NCBI RefSeq assembly: GCF_025685425.1
Contig: NZ_JAGTAS010000058.1
Span: forward strand, 310,001 to 374,000
Direction: 5' to 3'
Length of the DNA: 64,000 nt
Origin: Terriglobus albidus
GTDB lineage: Bacteria > Acidobacteriota > Terriglobia > Terriglobales > Acidobacteriaceae
The position numbers were made by a program, and so were the translations under genes. Of the stretch, positions 8,165 to 17,147 are shown piece by piece. The notes below the pieces were generated by a model, which worked only from the letters and a program-made list of their open reading frames with translations, ran no database searches and was not told the origin of the DNA. Position 1 is the first letter of the stretch, and each line of letters begins with the position of its first letter.

Positions 8165-10351
8165 ATGAAACTCAAACTCCAAATCCGCGACATCCCTATC
8201 CGGCAGAAGCTGCGGCTGCTCGTGATTGGCTCTACACTGCTCGCGCTGACACTGGCATTGATCGGCTTCTCTGTCTATGAACGGGCACAGTTCCGGGCCA
8301 CAGCCGAAGCGGAACTCAAAACACTTGCAGGCACGGTCGGTTCGAATGCGGCGGCATCGCTTGCGTTCAATGACTCTCATACGGCCGAGCAGATCCTTCA
8401 CGCGCTTGCTCAGGATTCGGACATTAGCGGCGCATATCTCTATGACATCGATGGCGCCCTTTTTGCCCGTTACGATAGGGACATGGAGCACGCCGGACCG
8501 GCACCCATACCTCCACGCAAGGGAGGTGCATCATTCGCCGACGGCCGTCTGCTGTTCGCACGGCCAGTTTATCTGGATGGCGAAAAAACGGGCTCAATTC
8601 TCATTATCTCTACGCTCGATGGATTCCACGTCAAGCTTCGCCGCTATCTCCTCATCGCCTCTCTGGTCCTTATCATTTCCATTTGTATTACCTACCTGAT
8701 CTCCGCATTGCTGGTCTCCGCAATTGGTGAGCCGATTGCACACCTGGCTCGGCTTGTGACTCAGGTCGCCGACAGCAAGGACTACTCTCTGCGCGCCCAG
8801 ACTGGAGGTTCCGACGAAGTTGGAAGCCTGATCCAGTCCTTCAACCAGATGCTAGAGAAGATCGAGGAAAGAGACTTTGCCCTGCACAACGCAAACGGGG
8901 TGCTCGAGAGCAAAGTCCTGGAGCGGACGGCCGCCCTGCAGAAAGAGATCACCGAGCGAAAACAGGCAGAGGCCAAACTGCTTTATGAAGCGCACCATGA
9001 CTCGCTGACGCACGTCGCCAACCGCCGCTACTTTGTCGAGCACCTCTCCAGAACCGTTGCCCCGGAAAACAGGGATGGGGAGACGAAGTTCGCCGTTCTT
9101 TTTATTGATATCGATAGATTCAAGACCATCAATGACACCATCGGGCATATCGCCGCGGACGAACTTATTAAGGAGATTGCAAAGCGACTTCTCTACTGCG
9201 CCGCGCGCCATAGAGCACTCAACGAAGGCACAGCAGCCAGCCTGAACTCAGATGTAGTTGCCAGAATCGGCGGAGATGAATTCGTGATCCTTTTGAATCC
9301 CGTCGACACCATCGCAGACGTCGAACTCCTCGCTGAATCGATTGTTGCTGAACTCTCGCTCCCTGTCTTCATTGGGGATGAAGAAGTCATGGTGACGGCC
9401 AGCATTGGCTCATCCCTCAGCGCAGTCGGCATGGATAACGCCAAGGATGTGCTGACAGATGCCGATACCGCGATGTATGAAGCGAAGCTGGAAGGCCCAG
9501 GAAAACATCGACTCTGCGATCCGGAGCTTCATAACAGAAGTGTCAATCGCCGTAAGTTGGAGAGTGACCTGCGAAGCGCCTTCGAGCGCCAACAGTTCCG
9601 CGTCCATTATCAGCCGATTGTCTCACTCGATACAGAAACCGTGCACGGATTTGAAGCTCTCCTGCGATGGGACCGCCCGGGAATCGGCATCGTCGCTCCA
9701 GGGCACTTTATCTCTGCCGCCGAAGAGATGGGACTGATTATTCCGCTGGGAGCCTGGGTAATGCGCCAGGCCTGCGCACAGATCGAAGAGTGGAACCGAC
9801 GTTTCAATACTCGTTTCAAGGTTTCGGTCAACGTCTCAGCAAAGCAGTTTGCGGACCCGGATCTTTTGAACTCTATTGCCTCCATGCTGGAAGAGACTCG
9901 TCTTGCGCCGGAGTTCATGACTATTGAAATCACGGAAAGCCTCACGATGACCAACGCGGCTCAGGCCGAGATCACCCTCAAAAAGCTGAAGGAGATCGGT
10001 GTCGGGCTTAGCTGCGACGACTTCGGGACAGGCTTTTCCTCGCTAAGCTATCTTCATCACTTTCCGTTGGATACATTGAAGATCGACCGGTCATTCATCT
10101 CGTCAGTGGACTCCCCCCGCAATCCAGAGAGGATCGTTGAGCTGATCATTACTCTTGGTCACCAATTAGGGATGGAGCTGGTCGCAGAAGGGATCGAGAC
10201 CCAGGAACAGGTCGACAAGATACGGTCTCTTGGATGCGAATTTGCACAGGGATATTTCTTCTCTCATCCCCTGGCGCCCGAAGCAATTACAAATTCTCTT
10301 TCCCAGCCAGATTCTGGTACAGAGCTTTCTGCTCTGCTCGCGCTCCAGTAG
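8165..10351 (+). CDS. Membrane c-di-GMP enzyme: CHASE8-HAMP-GGDEF-EAL
   Basis: A 728-residue inner-membrane protein. TM1 is at about 18-38, followed by a periplasmic CHASE8 domain (about 42-150, with GSNAAASLAFND and YDIDGALFARY), TM2 at about 160-185, HAMP (about 185-240), a short coiled linker, GGDEF (about 275-440) and EAL (about 465-710). The cyclase signature RIGGDEF is intact, but no RxxD inhibitory I-site precedes it (the position reads LNSD). The phosphodiesterase signature EALLRW, the EITESL segment, DDFGTGFSS and LKIDRSFI are intact, so both making and breaking c-di-GMP are possible. YfiN normally lacks EAL. With the upstream YfiR-like protein and receptor it forms a plausible outer-membrane-to-c-di-GMP relay. 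Confidence 0.92.
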   Translation: MKLKLQIRDIPIRQKLRLLVIGSTLLALTLALIGFSVYERAQFRATAEAELKTLAGTVGSNAAASLAFNDSHTAEQILHALAQDSDISGAYLYDIDGALFARYDRDMEHAGPAPIPPRKGGASFADGRLLFARPVYLDGEKTGSILIISTLDGFHVKLRRYLLIASLVLIISICITYLISALLVSAIGEPIAHLARLVTQVADSKDYSLRAQTGGSDEVGSLIQSFNQMLEKIEERDFALHNANGVLESKVLERTAALQKEITERKQAEAKLLYEAHHDSLTHVANRRYFVEHLSRTVAPENRDGETKFAVLFIDIDRFKTINDTIGHIAADELIKEIAKRLLYCAARHRALNEGTAASLNSDVVARIGGDEFVILLNPVDTIADVELLAESIVAELSLPVFIGDEEVMVTASIGSSLSAVGMDNAKDVLTDADTAMYEAKLEGPGKHRLCDPELHNRSVNRRKLESDLRSAFERQQFRVHYQPIVSLDTETVHGFEALLRWDRPGIGIVAPGHFISAAEEMGLIIPLGAWVMRQACAQIEEWNRRFNTRFKVSVNVSAKQFADPDLLNSIASMLEETRLAPEFMTIEITESLTMTNAAQAEITLKKLKEIGVGLSCDDFGTGFSSLSYLHHFPLDTLKIDRSFISSVDSPRNPERIVELIITLGHQLGMELVAEGIETQEQVDKIRSLGCEFAQGYFFSHPLAPEAITNSLSQPDSGTELSALLALQ

Positions 10352-10463
10352 AAAATGCCGGGATGCAAAATGTACGGCGGATGAGAAGATTTTCAGAATC
10401 CCGTAAAGAAAGAATCGGACACTGGTGGCGGCAGATGTCAAATTTCTCTTCTGATACGGCACG

Positions 10464-11183
10464 ATGCACACCATAAGCTGGCAGCTCACGCTGCAATTCA
10501 CCTTTCGACTGCTCCTTGCGTTTTTGCTTGGAGCGATTGTTGGACTTGAGCGGCAATGGCGCCACCGAATGGCGGGTACACGCACCAACGCCCTTGTAGC
10601 TGGAGGAGCATCAGCATTCGTCATGTCGGCATTGCTGATCCCCGGAGATCCGTCCGCCGCGGGCCGGATCGCCTCCTATGTCGTGTCCGGCGTAGGTTTC
10701 CTCGGAGCAGGGGTCATCTTTAAAGACGGCGCCAACGTCCGTGGCCTGAATACGGCGGCTACGATCTGGTGTTGCGCGGCCATCGGCGTCCTTTCAGGTT
10801 TCGGCGCCCCGATTCTCGCATTGCTTCTGACGATCACCGTCGTACTCACCAACATCCTGCTTCGGCCGCTCGCCCATCTTTTACATCCAGTCCTGACCTC
10901 CTCCGCATCCACCGAAGCGACCTACGAGATATCCCTCAATTGCCGTCCCCAGGATGAGGCACACCTGCGCGCACTGCTGCTGGGGACCATCGCACAAACC
11001 ACGGCGATTCTGCAGTCATTGCACAGCGAGGACACCGAGCCGGAAACTTCCATGCAGATCAAAGCTGTATTCCTTACAACAGGACGGCATACAGACGTTG
11101 CTGAGGAGATCGTTCGCAGGCTCTCATTTGAGAGCAGCGTCTCCGCCATCAATTGGACACTGCAGACGGCTCATCTGGAATAG
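10464..11183 (+). CDS. MgtC/SapB family membrane protein
   Basis: A 239-residue protein. The N-terminal MgtC domain (about 10-140) has the hallmark LLLAFLLGAIVGLERQWRHRMAGTR, followed by SYVVSGVGFLGAGVIFKDG and GLNTAATIWCCAAIGVL, with four to five membrane helices. The C-terminal part (about 155-235) has the size and pattern of the ACT-like regulatory domain of long MgtC proteins. Family members are linked to growth at low magnesium and to control of membrane ATPases; the role here is not shown. It lies 112 bp behind the GGDEF-EAL gene on the same strand, and no clear Shine-Dalgarno sequence is seen. A terminator follows. Confidence 0.9.
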   Translation: MHTISWQLTLQFTFRLLLAFLLGAIVGLERQWRHRMAGTRTNALVAGGASAFVMSALLIPGDPSAAGRIASYVVSGVGFLGAGVIFKDGANVRGLNTAATIWCCAAIGVLSGFGAPILALLLTITVVLTNILLRPLAHLLHPVLTSSASTEATYEISLNCRPQDEAHLRALLLGTIAQTTAILQSLHSEDTEPETSMQIKAVFLTTGRHTDVAEEIVRRLSFESSVSAINWTLQTAHLE

Positions 11184-11214
11184 ATTCGGATTGGGTTCTT
11201 TGAAAGCATCCGAT

Positions 11215-11244
11215 AAAAAAGGTCCTGCCGCTACCGGCAGGACC
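11215..11244 (-). terminator. Intrinsic terminator between convergent genes
   Basis: Perfect 10-bp GC-rich stem GGTCCTGCCG / CGGCAGGACC with a 4-nt loop, preceded on plus by six A's. Read on the minus strand it is a hairpin followed by TTTTTT, so it ends the beta-helix gene. On plus it has only a weak T tail for the MgtC gene. Confidence 0.88.
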
Positions 11245-11266
11245 TTGTGGCTATCGCATTTACCAG

Positions 11267-14200
11267 TTAGAACTGCGCAATCACCCAGGTTGATGCTCCA
11301 CCGGCGTCAATGCCCCATGCTGTCTGACCGCTTTCAAATCCAGGATTTGACAAGACGTTGGTTCCGCCCGCAACGCCCATGAAGCAATCATCGACGACAA
11401 GCGTGCCGGCTCCCGAATAGGAATTCTTGAGTTGGAACCTCAAGCCTGTGTAGCTTCCCGTGCTGAAGGCCGGGGTTGAGCATTGCGTCCATATGGAAGT
11501 CGCCGTGCACTTTACAGTAGCCAGGTTAGTGGAGTTGTACATCGCATCCAGTTCCACCGAACCCGATCCTTTGATCCACACACTGGCGACATAGGTTTGA
11601 TTGGCCGCCACCGGCATCTGCTGATGCGTAGAGGTCCAGTTAGGGCTGGACGGTAACGTAGCCTGCAGGCACCAGAGTCCGGTTCGGCAATTACCGCTTC
11701 CCGAATAGGCGCCAATGCTGAGAAGTGTCGTAAGCGGATTTTGATAATAATCCACCCCGCCACTATTAGAGACAGCCATGCCTGCTCCCGCTGCTGGAGA
11801 TCCCGGCTGCAAGGCATATCCTGCGGGGCATGGTTGCGGACCGTTTGCCAATGATGCCGTCCAGATGCAGGTGCCGCCATTGCCAGCACTGCTAAGCAAA
11901 GGGTCCCCATACACGGGACTTGATTCGCTGCCGGAAGAGGCCCACGAAGATGCGGTGGTATAGGTTGTTCCATTCCATATCCACTGTGGGTTGTTGGGAG
12001 TGTAGTAGAGATTGTTGCTGAAGGTTAGCCCGCTGATCGAATTCACGTCACGGACAAACTCCACATTATTGGCGGAGTTTGGATTCGCCATATAGCAGAT
12101 GTTGTTCTCGATCATCGACCCCGATGCAAATGTGCCCGAGCCATTCCACATCGCGAGGTAGAAGCACGCACTTGGATCTGTCGAGATAGACGATTGCGCG
12201 ATATTGCTGAGGAAGGTATTGCCGTAGACATAAACCGGATTCGGTGCAGGATTCGGTGTCAGGCCAAAGAGCCCTCCGATCCCCCTCACCAGGTCATCGT
12301 TCTCAGAGATGTTGTAGCGGAATGTGTTTGGTCCCCACGTGGTGCCACTGGGATTGCCGTCATAGCCCAGTATTCCCGCGCCGCCATTGTGATGGGTGTA
12401 GTTGTATTGAACGGTTGAATTGGTTGTGCCCCCATCAAGATCGATGCCGTCCCAATCGCATCCGGTTGTGAATGCAGGCAACGGCTGTACGTTGTAGACC
12501 TCGTTGTACTGGACGAAGATGTTGTTCGCGTTATAGGTCTCAATGCCACTCGTTCCACCGCATGTGGTGACGTTTGCCCCGATGTCATGGATGAGGTTGT
12601 ATTGGATGATTGCACCATTCATGCCATTCGCGTTCAAGCCGGCGTAAGGGGCTGGGCTTCCCAGGTTATAAACGGTGTTGCCCTGCATCAGAACATTCGT
12701 GATATTCCGCCCATATCCCCACCCGGCCACTCCGGCTCCGTCGGTAGAAGTCGGATCGGTTCCGTGGAGCGTATTGTTCAGAATCTGGATGTTGTTGAGA
12801 GGACCATTGTTCCCATTCAGAGCATAGCCAAGGATCCAGATCTCTCCTCCGCTCTGCCCGCCGGTTGTTGCAAATCCCATTACCTCAGAGTTCTTGACAG
12901 TCATTCCCTGGGTTGCCCAACTGACGGAACTGTTTTGCAACAGAATGCCCCAGTTCGTGGTCGCTCCATTCACGACCTCCAAACCGTCCACGGTGAATCC
13001 ATTAATGTTGTCCCCGATGATCGCGGCGGTATTCTTCCCGGAACAACTGGACGAAGACTGAATAGTAGCCACTCCTCCACCATAGGAGGTCACGGTAAAG
13101 GGATTTTGCACCGATGAAGTCGGCACGATGGTTCTGGTGAAGACCAGGCATCCAACGAAGGTCTGGCCTCCCTCGAAGGAAACCGTGCTTCCTTCCGGAT
13201 AGGTAAAGCTATTCACCTTGGCAATCGTCTGCCATGGGGTTGAAGGCGTTGTGCCGTCGTTGCTGTCGTTCCCATTCGGAGAGACATAATACTGCAGTTG
13301 CTGCTGGCTGAAGGTCGCCGCAAATGCCTCGTTCGATGGGCTTGAAGTACCGGCGCCATTCACCGCCTGCACGAGGTAGTAGTAGGTTGTAGCATGCGTC
13401 AGGCCGGTATCTGTATAGGGAGAGCCAGCAATTCCCTGCGCGACGAGATTCGACGGGGACGGAGTAAATCCACTCGTCAGGCTGCGATAGATGTTATAGC
13501 TCCAGGCGTTTGCAGATGGCGACCATGTCAGGCTTACCGTGCTGACGGAGGTCGGAGTCGCAGTCAGGCCCGTTGGTGTTCCAGGAGGTGTCGTGCTTCC
13601 GCCGCCGCTCCCTCCACCTGTACCCGAGTATGCACCAATACTCGGAGGACTGGTCAGCGCGCTTTGATAATAGTCCACGCCTCCATTACCAGTGATAGCA
13701 GCTCCCGCCCCCAATCCTGGAGAACCGGATTGAAGTGCATACGCCGAAGGACACGGCTGCGGCCCATTGCCCAACAGAGGAGACCAACTGCAGGTCCCGC
13801 CGTTACCGCCGTTGCTAAACAGAGGATTACCATACACCGGACTCGTTTCCAGGCCGGTCGCCGACCACGCCGCGATAGTAGTGTAAGACGTACCCCCCCA
13901 ACGCCAGGTGGGGCTTGTTCCCGCGTAATACAGATTGTTCTGCAGCGTCATCCCACTCTGGGCGTAGGGGTTGTAATAAAAGTTCCCACTTCTGCCGTAC
14001 TGATCATGGTTATTCAGGTAGCAGATGTTGTCTGCGATCAACGAGCCGCTCGCCCAGGTTCCACCACCATCTCCAAAGTTGAAACAGGCACTGGAACTCG
14101 TCTTCGTATTCTGTGAGATGTTGCTGAAGAATGTATTGCCATAGATAGAGAGGGCGTTTGCCGGCGGTCCTGGTACGACATCAAAGAGAGCGCCCTGAGC

Positions 14201-15286
14201 CCTAGCCCAGTCGTCGTTCTCCGAGATGTTGTAGCGATAGATATTTGGCCCCCACGTGTATCCGCTTGGTTTGGAGGTATAGGCGAGAAACCCGCTGCCG
14301 GCATTGTGATGCGTGTAGTTGTATTCGACCAGAGAGTTGGTCGTGCCCCCGTCCAGGTCGATCGCGTCCCAATCACACCCTTTGGTAAAGCCTGGCGACG
14401 GCTGAACGTTGTAGACCTCGTTGTAGCGGATCGTGATGTTATTCGAGGTATAGGCTTCAATACCGGAGGTTCCACCGCACGAGGTCACATTCGCGCCGAT
14501 GTCATGCAGAATGTTGTATTGGATCAGGCCGCCGTTCCAGCCATCCGCATCGATCCCCGCCCAGACGGTCGAGGCCGGCATGCCGTTGTTGTAGATCGTG
14601 TTTCCCTGAACCAGAACATTGGTGATGTTCTTTCCGTAGCCCCATCCATTGATGCCACCTCCATCGGCGGAAGTCACCGTGGCGCCATGTAACGAATTGT
14701 TCAGAATCTGGATGTTGTTCAGCGGACCATTGTTGCCGTTCAGAGCATATCCAAGAATCCAGATCTCTCCGCCGTTCGAACTGCCGCTCACCGGCGCAAA
14801 TCCGGTCACCTCGGAGTTTTCAATGACAATCGTCTGGGTCGGTGAATTCGATGTCTGGTTTTCCAGCAGGATTCCATAGATAGTGCTGCTTCCATTCACT
14901 ACCTTTAATCCGTTGAAGTAGAAACCGCTCACGTTATCGATGGTGACGGCAGCTCCCGTCGTTCCGGAGCAGTTGGACTGGATCGTCGCAACGCCCGTTC
15001 CATAGGAGTTCACGGTAAACGGCGTCGAGGCTGACGACGCAGGCACATTCGTCGTATTGAAGACGAGACATCCCGTAAAGGTCTGCCCTCCCTGGAACGA
15101 GACCGTGCTTCCCTGCGGAAAGACAAAGCTGTTGACCTTGCTGATCGACTGCCACGGGGTAGCGGTCGACGTTCCATTGTTGCTGTCACTGCCATTCGGC
15201 GAAACGTAGTACGTTTGCGCTGCCAGAGATGACACAAAAATCATAATCATCGCCGCAAGCCAAAAGACCTGCATGGGCTTTTTCAT
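11267..15286 (-). CDS. Giant secreted protein with duplicated right-handed beta-helix, FN3 and C-terminal jelly-roll-like domain
   Basis: 1339 residues with a Sec signal peptide (FWLAAMIMIFVSSLAAQ). Two copies of the same ~530-residue module, each starting YYVSPNGSDSN(N/D)GT, lie at about 25-555 and 668-1195. Both contain the parallel beta-helix ladder (NNIQILNN, ITNVL.QGNT, IQYN..HDIGANVT, IRYNEVYNVQP, CDWD.IDLDGGTTNS) and a closing segment G.YALQ.GSP..GAG. A fibronectin type III domain (about 570-660) links them. The last ~140 residues (VWIKGSGSVELDAMY, VVDDCFMG, NPGFESGQ) resemble a carbohydrate-binding jelly roll. The DID.D-like acidic residues may be catalytic as in polysaccharide lyases, but no family can be assigned. 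It stands alone. A poly-saccharide-degrading or adhesive role at the cell surface is inferred. Confidence 0.82.
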   Translation of the reverse strand: MKKPMQVFWLAAMIMIFVSSLAAQTYYVSPNGSDSNNGTSTATPWQSISKVNSFVFPQGSTVSFQGGQTFTGCLVFNTTNVPASSASTPFTVNSYGTGVATIQSNCSGTTGAAVTIDNVSGFYFNGLKVVNGSSTIYGILLENQTSNSPTQTIVIENSEVTGFAPVSGSSNGGEIWILGYALNGNNGPLNNIQILNNSLHGATVTSADGGGINGWGYGKNITNVLVQGNTIYNNGMPASTVWAGIDADGWNGGLIQYNILHDIGANVTSCGGTSGIEAYTSNNITIRYNEVYNVQPSPGFTKGCDWDAIDLDGGTTNSLVEYNYTHHNAGSGFLAYTSKPSGYTWGPNIYRYNISENDDWARAQGALFDVVPGPPANALSIYGNTFFSNISQNTKTSSSACFNFGDGGGTWASGSLIADNICYLNNHDQYGRSGNFYYNPYAQSGMTLQNNLYYAGTSPTWRWGGTSYTTIAAWSATGLETSPVYGNPLFSNGGNGGTCSWSPLLGNGPQPCPSAYALQSGSPGLGAGAAITGNGGVDYYQSALTSPPSIGAYSGTGGGSGGGSTTPPGTPTGLTATPTSVSTVSLTWSPSANAWSYNIYRSLTSGFTPSPSNLVAQGIAGSPYTDTGLTHATTYYYLVQAVNGAGTSSPSNEAFAATFSQQQLQYYVSPNGNDSNDGTTPSTPWQTIAKVNSFTYPEGSTVSFEGGQTFVGCLVFTRTIVPTSSVQNPFTVTSYGGGVATIQSSSSCSGKNTAAIIGDNINGFTVDGLEVVNGATTNWGILLQNSSVSWATQGMTVKNSEVMGFATTGGQSGGEIWILGYALNGNNGPLNNIQILNNTLHGTDPTSTDGAGVAGWGYGRNITNVLMQGNTVYNLGSPAPYAGLNANGMNGAIIQYNLIHDIGANVTTCGGTSGIETYNANNIFVQYNEVYNVQPLPAFTTGCDWDGIDLDGGTTNSTVQYNYTHHNGGAGILGYDGNPSGTTWGPNTFRYNISENDDLVRGIGGLFGLTPNPAPNPVYVYGNTFLSNIAQSSISTDPSACFYLAMWNGSGTFASGSMIENNICYMANPNSANNVEFVRDVNSISGLTFSNNLYYTPNNPQWIWNGTTYTTASSWASSGSESSPVYGDPLLSSAGNGGTCIWTASLANGPQPCPAGYALQPGSPAAGAGMAVSNSGGVDYYQNPLTTLLSIGAYSGSGNCRTGLWCLQATLPSSPNWTSTHQQMPVAANQTYVASVWIKGSGSVELDAMYNSTNLATVKCTATSIWTQCSTPAFSTGSYTGLRFQLKNSYSGAGTLVVDDCFMGVAGGTNVLSNPGFESGQTAWGIDAGGASTWVIAQF

Positions 15287-15485
15287 AAGCTCCTCCAGAA
15301 AATAACTTCGATCGTGCTACTGCTGTATCGCGATTGATCCCGGCGCCGTGAAAGCGTGCGGAGGCGCAGGAATCCGCAGACGGAAGATCAGGAGGTGTTT
15401 GGGCGCCCCTTCTATCTTTCCGTAGAGGTGAACTCTGGGATGTATCTGGTTCAAATGAGACAGCGAGGCCTCAGACGTCTGGCGC

Positions 15486-15601
15486 TAGAGCATTTTCCCT
15501 GTAGGTGTCGTCCAGAGCATTCGCATCTATGGGCGTTTTCCGTAATGAAAACGCCGCTGCACTCCTCTTCCGGAAAACCCAGTAACAGGGAAAATGCGAT
15601 A
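15486..15601 (+). repeat. Palindromic element, copy C (tandem with D)
   Basis: Full 116-bp copy in the orientation here called forward: TAGAGCATTTTCCCTGT at the left, the hairpin GGCGTTTTC-CGTAAT-GAAAACGCC in the centre. Its right end should read GCTCTA but is GCGATA. That last TA is also the first TA of copy D. The first ~94 bases are identical to copy D. Confidence 0.9.
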
Positions 15602-15715
15602 GAGCATTTTCCCTGTAGGTGTCGTCCAGAGCATTCGCATCTATGGGCGTTTTCCGTAATGAAAACGCCGCTGCACTCCTCTTCCGGAAAACCCAACAAG
15701 CGGGAAGATGCTCTA
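15600..15715 (+). repeat. Palindromic element, copy D (tandem with C)
   Basis: Second tandem copy, sharing the TA at 15600-15601 with copy C and ending in an intact GCTCTA. It differs from C only in the last ~20 bases (CCCAACAAGCGGGAAGATGCTC). One frame is open through both copies, reading about 38 residues per unit with the sequence HLWAFSVMKTPLHSS in each. The pair lies upstream of the beta-helix gene (15286, minus). Confidence 0.9.
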
Positions 15716-16133
15716 GTGCCGTCCGCAGGCTACGCACATCTTGAGGTTGGAAAGGAAAGAGTATTCGCAGAGCCAGAGGGGCGACGGTACATCTCGAAAG
15801 CTGCTTCATGGGTAGCCTTATCGGAAGTCCAGTTTTTAAACCGGCGGGAGACGAGGCTGAATCTCCTCATTCTCCGCACGGCTGAGAACTATCGTCCCTG
15901 GGGCCTGCCCACGGGAAGTTCCAAGCCGTTACATAACGTAACAGCCAGTATTTCCCCGAAATTCAGTGGATTGTTTCACAAGAGGGCTGGGTTGATGCCT
16001 TTAGACAAACGTTTGTGTATTCGCACGAAAAGGTATCATACCCCTCCCGAAGATCGATAATCACCGCTCCAGGAAAAGCGTTTTACCTCTCTCTTAAGAA
16101 AGCCGTTGGCCTGATCTGACGATTTGGAACGGA
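15716..16133. other. Non-coding stretch with small palindromes
   Basis: No supported gene lies between the tandem elements and the stop of the dehydrogenase gene at 16134. It contains three small inverted repeats: GTTAC-ATAAC-GTAAC at 15928-15942, ACAAACGTTTGT at 16005-16016 and GGTAT-C-ATACC at 16032-16042. These look like regulator sites, but the gene they would control is unclear. The nearest candidate is the minus-strand beta-helix gene, whose start is about 700 bp away. Confidence 0.45.
16005..16016. promoter_or_regulatory. CG-centred palindrome, LacI-type operator candidate
   Basis: ACAAACGTTTGT is a perfect 12-bp palindrome with the central CG typical of LacI-family operators. A related site occurs before the GH51 gene (AAAACGTTTA near 27106). 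No LacI gene is in the window, so the assignment rests on pattern alone. Confidence 0.35.
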
Positions 16134-17012
16134 CTACGCTATACCTTTTCCGCTGCGGAACTGCTCCACGACGGAGGACATATCCTGTTCTCCATAGCCC
16201 AGTTCTTTCGCTCTCTCCAGGAGATCCAGCGCGCTATCGGCCGTACGAAGAGGGATGCCGGCGGCCTGGGCGTCCTTCTGCGCGTATACGATGTCCTTCC
16301 CTAGAAGGCGGAGCAGAAAGTTGACCTGATAGTCCCGTTTCATCATGCGTTGGGACATGGTCTTCAGCAACGGACTTCCGGGAGCGCCCGTACACAGTAC
16401 GTCCAGGGCAAGATCCATATCCAGCCCCGCGCGCTCCATCCATCCAACCGCCTCCGCGAGCGAGGCGAGCTGCGCCGCGCATAGGAAGTTGTTAATCAAC
16501 TTCAGGCGGCTTCCGCTGCCCAAGGGCCCCACATGAACGACCTTCTTTCCCATCGCCTCCAACACCGGCCGAGTTGTCTCAAGCTGAGCCTTCGGCCCAC
16601 CTACGAGGAAGGTGAGCTCCCCTCCGGCCGCCTGCAATCTGCTTCCGGTAACAGGAGCGTCCAACAGGACGCACCCTTTCTCCTGCCCTGCATGACCTAG
16701 CTCCTCCACCCAGTCCGGAGTCACCGTACCGCACTCCACCAGAATGGAGCCGGTGCCGACTGATGCCAGCGCACCCTGGTCACCCATCCAGACCATCCGC
16801 GATGCCTGGTCGTCAGCCAGCATGGAGATCACAATCTCTGCCCCGCGGGCAGCTTCGGCCGGTGAAGCGGCTACAACCGCGCCGGCGTCCCGGAGGGTCG
16901 CGGCTTTTGCAGCTGTACGGTTATAAACCGCCAGTGAGAATTCCGCATGCAACAGGCGCTTCCCCATACCGGCGCCCATCGTCCCCAAACCCAGCAATGC
17001 AATCTTTTTCAT
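16134..17012 (-). CDS. NAD(P)-dependent beta-hydroxyacid dehydrogenase (3-hydroxyisobutyrate dehydrogenase family)
   Basis: A 292-residue cytoplasmic oxidoreductase. The Rossmann start ALLGLGTMGAGM (GxGxMG) at residues 4-15 binds NAD(P); NRT follows at about 33. The substrate loop DAPVTGS (about 118) and the catalytic Lys in GSRLKLINNF (about 170) are the family signature. Typical substrates are 3-hydroxyisobutyrate, tartronate semialdehyde or L-serine-type acids; the exact one is not readable. The start is ATG 17012 with GGGAG about 7 bases upstream; a longer reading to 17108 would only translate a palindromic element. It is the last gene of the minus-strand sugar-acid operon, separated from the gene before it by element copy E. 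Confidence 0.88.
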   Translation of the reverse strand: MKKIALLGLGTMGAGMGKRLLHAEFSLAVYNRTAAKAATLRDAGAVVAASPAEAARGAEIVISMLADDQASRMVWMGDQGALASVGTGSILVECGTVTPDWVEELGHAGQEKGCVLLDAPVTGSRLQAAGGELTFLVGGPKAQLETTRPVLEAMGKKVVHVGPLGSGSRLKLINNFLCAAQLASLAEAVGWMERAGLDMDLALDVLCTGAPGSPLLKTMSQRMMKRDYQVNFLLRLLGKDIVYAQKDAQAAGIPLRTADSALDLLERAKELGYGEQDMSSVVEQFRSGKGIA

Positions 17013-17032
17013 GTCATTCTCCCGGTGTCGGC

Positions 17033-17147
17033 TAGAGCATTTTCCCTGTAGGTGTAGTGTAGGGCTTCCGCATCTATGGGCGTTTCCGCAATGAAAACGC
17101 CGCTGCAAGCCCCGTCCGGGATACCCGGCAACAGGGAAAATCCTCTA
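17033..17147 (+). repeat. Palindromic element, copy E (115 bp)
   Basis: TAGAGCATTTTCCCTGT at the left end and the complement with one change (AAAATCCTCTA) at the right, hairpin GGCGTTTC-CGCAAT-GAAAACGCC in the middle. The right end CTA (17145-17147) is the TAG stop of the GguC-like gene on the minus strand. The element fills almost the whole gap between two genes of one operon. Confidence 0.9.

Noticed and set aside
12587-14116. Plus-strand ORFs of 176 and 240 codons opposite the beta-helix protein
   Set aside because: They are shadows; the minus-strand reading shows a signal peptide and two matching modules across the whole 4 kb.
15486-15715. Tandem repeats as a possible CRISPR array
   Set aside because: The two units are 116 bp, directly joined without spacers, and have dispersed relatives elsewhere; there is no cas gene.
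15356-16060. 234-residue plus-strand ORF with two internal repeats (HLWAFSVMKTPLHSS)
   Set aside because: It is just the open frame through tandem elements C and D plus flanking DNA. It has no ribosome site, no family match and no homologous ends.
17013-17108. N-terminal extension of the beta-hydroxyacid dehydrogenase
   Set aside because: The extra residues are translation of palindromic element E. The Rossmann motif starts properly at ATG 17012, which has its own ribosome site.
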